NCBI GenBank assembly: GCA_032622095.1
Contig: CP136069.1
Span: 14,986,450 to 15,050,449, forward strand
From: Siphonodentalium dalli
Lineage: Eukaryota > Mollusca > Scaphopoda > Gadilida > Siphonodentaliidae
Reading direction: 5' to 3'
Length of the DNA stretch: 64,000 nucleotides
The notes beneath the pieces were generated by a model, which saw nothing but the letters and a program-made list of their open reading frames with translations, was not told the origin of the DNA and searched no databases. Each line of letters starts with the position of its first letter. Position 1 is the first letter of the stretch. The position numbers were made by a program, and so were the translations under genes. Shown here piece after piece: positions 60,561 to 64,000 of this stretch.

Positions 60561-61188
60561 TGTACACTACATTGTATAATGACATTTATATTACCCATCT
60601 GTATGTTTACCAAATTACGTTGTAACGTCTCCCGGTTTCACGATAACTTTTATAAAAAAAAAGTCACATTTGACTCGATTCGAATCAGGACTCCTGTGAT
60701 GTCAGGTTTCATATCCTTGACACTTTCGGAGTCCAGTTTGAACTTTTCCTTGATTATTACGCGACGGCTTTTGTCCAATCAGAAATAGTGTTAGTAAAGG
60801 GATGGATAATAATATTGGATATCAGTGTAATTCGTACGATACCACGGATGAATAAAATAAATAGACACATTTAATTATAAATAATATATATTTTAGAAAT
60901 AACACATATATAACTTGTAATCTCTCCGCATGTTTTTGTATGATTCTCTTGACCATTTCAGCAATGTTTATGACGGTAGTCGTGAGTGCTATTGACATTA
61001 TAGATAGTTTTCTTGACACTTTTCGCAAAGTGAACTATTACTGATAAGAATTACGACTAGCTAATATAATAGTCGCACATATTACGGACACTCTAAAAAC
61101 ATTTTCGTAGAATTGACGACTATGAGTCCGTTTGTGGTAAAACAGTATCGTTCAAACTTCTTGTCACTCACAGTAAGGTGATATTATT
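60561..61188. other. Non-coding stretch to the right of the tandem pair
   Basis: AT-rich; short frames only. It would include the promoter if the reading frame at 61189 is a first exon, but no TATA-like context could be argued. Confidence 0.35.
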
Positions 61189-61368
61189 ATGTTTGCCGTG
61201 ATTGTTCGTTCTGTACTTATATTTATAGTGTTATCAGGTTCTACAGTCGGTGATTGTGAGCATACACAGCTCGCGTTTCCATGGTTGGCTTCTCTCAAAT
61301 GCGTGATCGTTACTACGGAAATGGCAAAACGACAACTGATAGAAATAACACGAATTCGAGTGAGGTAA
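61189..61368 (+). CDS. Candidate first exon of a secreted protein (hypothetical)
   Basis: A plus-strand frame of 59 codons starts MFAVIVRSVLIFIVLSGSTV: a short charged start, a hydrophobic core and small residues before GDC, as in a cleaved signal peptide. The next part has Cys at positions 23 and 38 (GDCEHTQLAFPWLASLKC) and runs on to RIRV. The frame reaches a stop at 61366-61368, but GAG|GTAATA at 61364/61365 is a plausible splice donor, so it may be a first exon. No domain was recognised and no second exon found. It is opposite in strand to the CTLD genes. It may equally be chance. Confidence 0.3.
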   Translation: MFAVIVRSVLIFIVLSGSTVGDCEHTQLAFPWLASLKCVIVTTEMAKRQLIEITRIRVR

Positions 61369-61861
61369 TACATGCACCCTAATCGTAATTCAATCAGTTC
61401 AATGTGCGAACCATATCTTGTGTTTCCTCTCCTCTCGATATGTGATATCCGATATCAATCAAGCCACGAACACTGTCCCCGTGTAAAGACTTCAAGAGGT
61501 GAGCTCTGAATGAAATTTACAAGTGTTAGTTATTAGTCAGAAAAGGTACAGGTTATAGTTAAATTGACTCAAAATATTCGCAGTGGGCGTATACATGTGA
61601 AAACAAATCATACAATAGTGTAAAGCACCCCTATCAAAAAGAAAGTGAAAACATTGACATGCTTCGTCTTATAATTTCCATAATTAATTAACAAATACAC
61701 AATATATAACGAGATGTTGCATGTTGTGCTTGGTATTTTGCTTCAATAAGTCTATAATGTTCACGTTCTGATGTAATACGTTTAGTTGAAAGCGATAGTG
61801 CTGTTCGTGGTAAGCATAGAGCGAAAATGACAATTTACAATTAGTATAACCGTTCATTATT
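61369..61861. other. Non-coding stretch
   Basis: AT-rich sequence between the candidate secreted exon and the 0.5-kb tandem pair. Nothing recognised. Confidence 0.35.
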
Positions 61862-62835
61862 ATATATTTACATACTAAATGTGATCGTCACTAAATCCAG
61901 CATTCCGGTTGGTCGGCGCCCACCTGACTAGTTGCAATTATTTCTCGGTGAACGCGCAACAGCTCATAACTGCAGCCTCATAATTACATCGACACGTCAT
62001 CAGTTTCGGAATGAAGAACGCGTAATGTTTTAGGCGCATTTGGACTCGCGCAGGATTGACTTAATACATCATCGGGTTTCAATATAAAGAGAAATTGTTC
62101 CTGTTAACTTTTGCCAAGGGTGCTATGAAATATTTTGGGCTGGTTTTGTCACGATACACTTTTCGATTTAAATACATTTACAAAAGTGGCTTTTTCGCTA
62201 AATGTATATAAATATAAGGTTTAACTGTCACGTGGACTGTTTTTATGGAGATGTAACCGTGAGGTAAGTGGTCATAACTTGTATGTAAAACCCTTCTTCG
62301 GGTTTTACACAAGTTATGACCACTTACCTCACGGTTACATCTCCATAAAACAGTCCACATGTCTGCTAATCCTTATATATTTACATACTAAGTGTGATTA
62401 TCACTAAAGCCAGCATCCTATAAGTCGGCGCCCACGTGGCTAGTTGCAATTATTTCTCGGTGAACGCGCAACGGGTCATAACTGCAGCCTCATAATTACA
62501 TCGATACTTCATTGGTTTTGGAAAGACGAACGCGTAATGTTTTGGGCGCATTTGGTCTCGCGCATGGTTGACTTAATACATCATCGGGTTTCAAAATAAA
62601 GAGAAATTGTTCCTGTTAACTTTTGCCAAGGGTGCTATGGGATATTTTGGGCTGGTTTTGTCACGATACACTTTTCGATTTATATACATTTACAAAAGTG
62701 GCTTTTTCGCTAAATGTATATAAATATGTGAATAACTTGTATGTAAAAAACCCTTCGGGTTTTACACAAGTTATGACCACTTACCTCACGATTACATCTC
62801 CATAAAAACAGTCCACATGACAGTTAATCCTTATA
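61862..62835. repeat. Two tandem 0.46-0.51-kb copies ending in a hairpin
   Basis: Copy 1 about 61862-62372, copy 2 about 62373-62835. Both contain TTTACATACTAAGTGTGAT-like, GTTGCAATTATTTCTCGGTG, TTGTTCCTGTTAACTTTTGC and GTGGCTTTTTCGCTAAATG, and end in the palindromic segment. About 90% identity by eye. Non-coding. Confidence 0.85.
62230..62360. repeat. Near-perfect hairpin, arms of about 60 bp
   Basis: The left arm (62230-62293) contains ATGGAGATGTAACCGTGAGG and AAGTGGTCATAACTTGTATG; the right arm (62300-62360) is its reverse complement with very few mismatches, with a loop of only about 6 nt (TTCTTC). In copy 2 most of the left arm is missing, but the right arm (62755-62818) is intact. Confidence 0.9.
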
Positions 62836-63069
62836 TAATACTATGTGGTTTTACAGACTTGTAGTTATTTCGCATGTTCCCAATTCGAATGAATTGAGTG
62901 CCTTTAACATAACGATTGTGGCCATCGCTCGTATTATAAATACACTGCTGTGATGTAAAATATATTCGCCGGGAAACGGAGCCCATATTTCAAATATCCG
63001 GCGGCATCCCACATGAGAGTTGAACTAATACTGGCGGATGGTTGAGAATACGGAGAGATTACATGCAGG
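62836..63069 (-). other. Likely 3' untranslated region of the right-hand lectin gene
   Basis: Directly downstream (minus strand) of the stop codon at 63070-63072. A standard AATAAA was not seen on that strand in this interval, so the transcript end is undefined. Confidence 0.35.
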
Positions 63070-63290
63070 CTACCCGGTAATTATTTCACATATGTAACGC
63101 CAGGGATTCGTTGTACTAGTACATGGGAGAGCTTCATAGTTGTAGTGGCTACCGTGCACAACCACACAGTTATATGCGGTCCCGCCGTTCGGTTGCCCGG
63201 GTGCCCAATTTGTCCACATTGAGCTCCCATCCGAGTTATACCAGCTCCCTTCGTGGCCATTGTCACTCCCGTCAATCGCGTAATATATGC
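63070..63290 (-). CDS. Last coding exon: C-terminal half of a C-type lectin domain (gene 2)
   Basis: Minus strand, acceptor CTTTTGCAG just above 63290, two bases of a split codon, then 72 codons and a stop (TAG, 63072-63070). The translation has GSWYNSDGSSMWTNWAPGQP, then NGG...NCVVV and ALPC...NPWRYICEI. WTNW-x-PGQPN-GG, the paired cysteines and the final Y-I-C-E are diagnostic of a CTLD. The sugar-specificity triplet position reads QPN, between the usual EPN and QPD. The expected WND calcium motif near the end is not evident (NPWRY), so calcium-dependent sugar binding is uncertain. The starting phase matches the phase-1 end of the CTLD exon at 162-341, so both genes split the domain at the same place. 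Other exons lie to the right of the window. Confidence 0.88.
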
Positions 63291-63591
63291 CTGCAAAAGA
63301 GAAATAATGCGACTGAATGAAGTCGTATCCGGAGCATCACACTCGGTTTCATTTACGTTTTAAGGGTTTATGAATTTAACGAGACAGAATGGACAGATTT
63401 AGGATTAGAATACATCAAACTTCACATTTTTAGATGCAACAAACTATAATAATATAAAGGAGTGGGAAATATCACTTCCATCTACATTGTATCTTAACAT
63501 GATGACGTATCATCGGGAGCAGCGCGCACTGTTCCACTCAATGTTTATGAATTTGATGAGAAATGTAAAGGGCGGGTTAGTTCATACGACG

Positions 63592-63674
<83 letters not shown>

Positions 63675-64000
63675 TTACACCCTAGATGTGTGGCAGGAAA
63701 ATCGATTAATGAATGATAGCTGGGCTGTCTATACTCTCTTGATAACCTATATATATATAAATAAAGGCCCCGAGCATACTGGAAGGGGTGGGGTTTATCC
63801 GCATGAAATTTCCAATTGATGACGAAACTCTCAGGTTCGCCGAATTCTATTGCATCCGCCAATTGGTGCTCAAGAATTCCAAACCGAACCCCATTTTGGA
63901 AAATGTACAACTGACGGCCATTTCAGAGCAACGTTAAATTTAGCATGTTGCATATTAAACTGTTAATAGCAATTTACTGAACTGTCATGGGGCTAAAAGC
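63291..64000 (-). other. Intron of gene 2 with (TA)n tract and repeat fragment
   Basis: Upstream of the last CTLD exon. Includes the 79-bp (TA)n tract and, around 63805-63925, a piece with GAAATTTCCAATTGATGA and CATTTTGGAAAATGTACAACTGACGGCCATTT, related to the TTGGAAATTTCCAAC repeats at 26.8 and 27.75 kb. No further CTLD exon is visible before the window ends. Confidence 0.5.
63593..63671. repeat. (TA)n microsatellite, about 79 bp
   Basis: Uninterrupted TA run; the longest simple repeat in the window. Confidence 0.97.

Noticed and set aside
63545-63910. 121-residue minus-strand frame near the lectin exon as an upstream CTLD exon
   Set aside because: No lectin pattern; half of it is the TA tract and the rest matches a repeat seen near 26.8 and 27.75 kb.

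Overview
This window looks like animal nuclear DNA, most likely from a lophotrochozoan and probably a mollusc. It is AT-rich and gene-poor. Exons are short, with GT-AG borders and long introns. The repeat content (LINE relics, foldback elements, core-repeat elements ending in a hairpin plus CTAG, a tail with GGACGGACGG and GGTGAGCTAAAAA) is of a kind I associate with bivalves and gastropods. No bacterial-style gene organisation is present. The species cannot be named from the sequence alone.

Host genes. The minus strand at the left (about 11.0 to 0.16 kb) carries four internal exons of one extracellular-protein gene. In transcription order they are a thrombospondin type-1 (TSP1) repeat, a second TSP1 repeat, a short Thr-rich linker, and the N-terminal half of a C-type lectin domain (CTLD). 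All four begin and end in phase 1, the classic arrangement for shuffled extracellular modules. The 5' exons were not found, and the 3' end lies to the left of the window. At the far right (63070-63290, minus) is the last coding exon of a second CTLD gene, whose upstream exons lie to the right of the window. The region is therefore probably part of a lectin-type gene cluster. A short plus-strand reading frame at 61189 starts like a signal peptide and ends at a plausible splice donor; it may be a first exon.

Mobile DNA fills most of the rest. 11.6-13.4 kb: two near-identical inverted-repeat elements. 13.5-15.07 kb: a decayed MULE transposon with an 8-bp target duplication. 15.92-23.20 kb: a complete, very young LTR element (432-bp LTRs differing at one base, GGCT target duplication) with no gag or pol, whose interior is G-poor and full of tandem, hairpin-forming units. 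25.4 kb: a LINE ORF1 fragment. 26.1-27.85 kb: a possible inverted-repeat element. 28.07-28.5, 36.6-37.5 and 45.1-45.7 kb: pearl/Helitron-like elements. 37.7-40.8 kb: a minus-strand LINE relic interrupted by a Tc1-like element. 48.55-50.2 kb: a 5'-truncated LINE with RT and a C-terminal zinc knuckle. 50.2-60.56 kb: two nearly identical tandem copies of a 4.9-5.4 kb unit that contains a long inverted repeat. 61.86-62.83 kb: a tandem pair bearing a 60-bp-arm hairpin.

Tandem duplication also shaped the host gene. The two TSP1 exons sit in two related blocks (about 6.3-8.1 and 8.6-11.1 kb), so the second TSP1 module arose by local duplication. No complete host gene, RNA gene or CRISPR array could be supported. 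All family assignments rest on motifs read by eye; no search was run.
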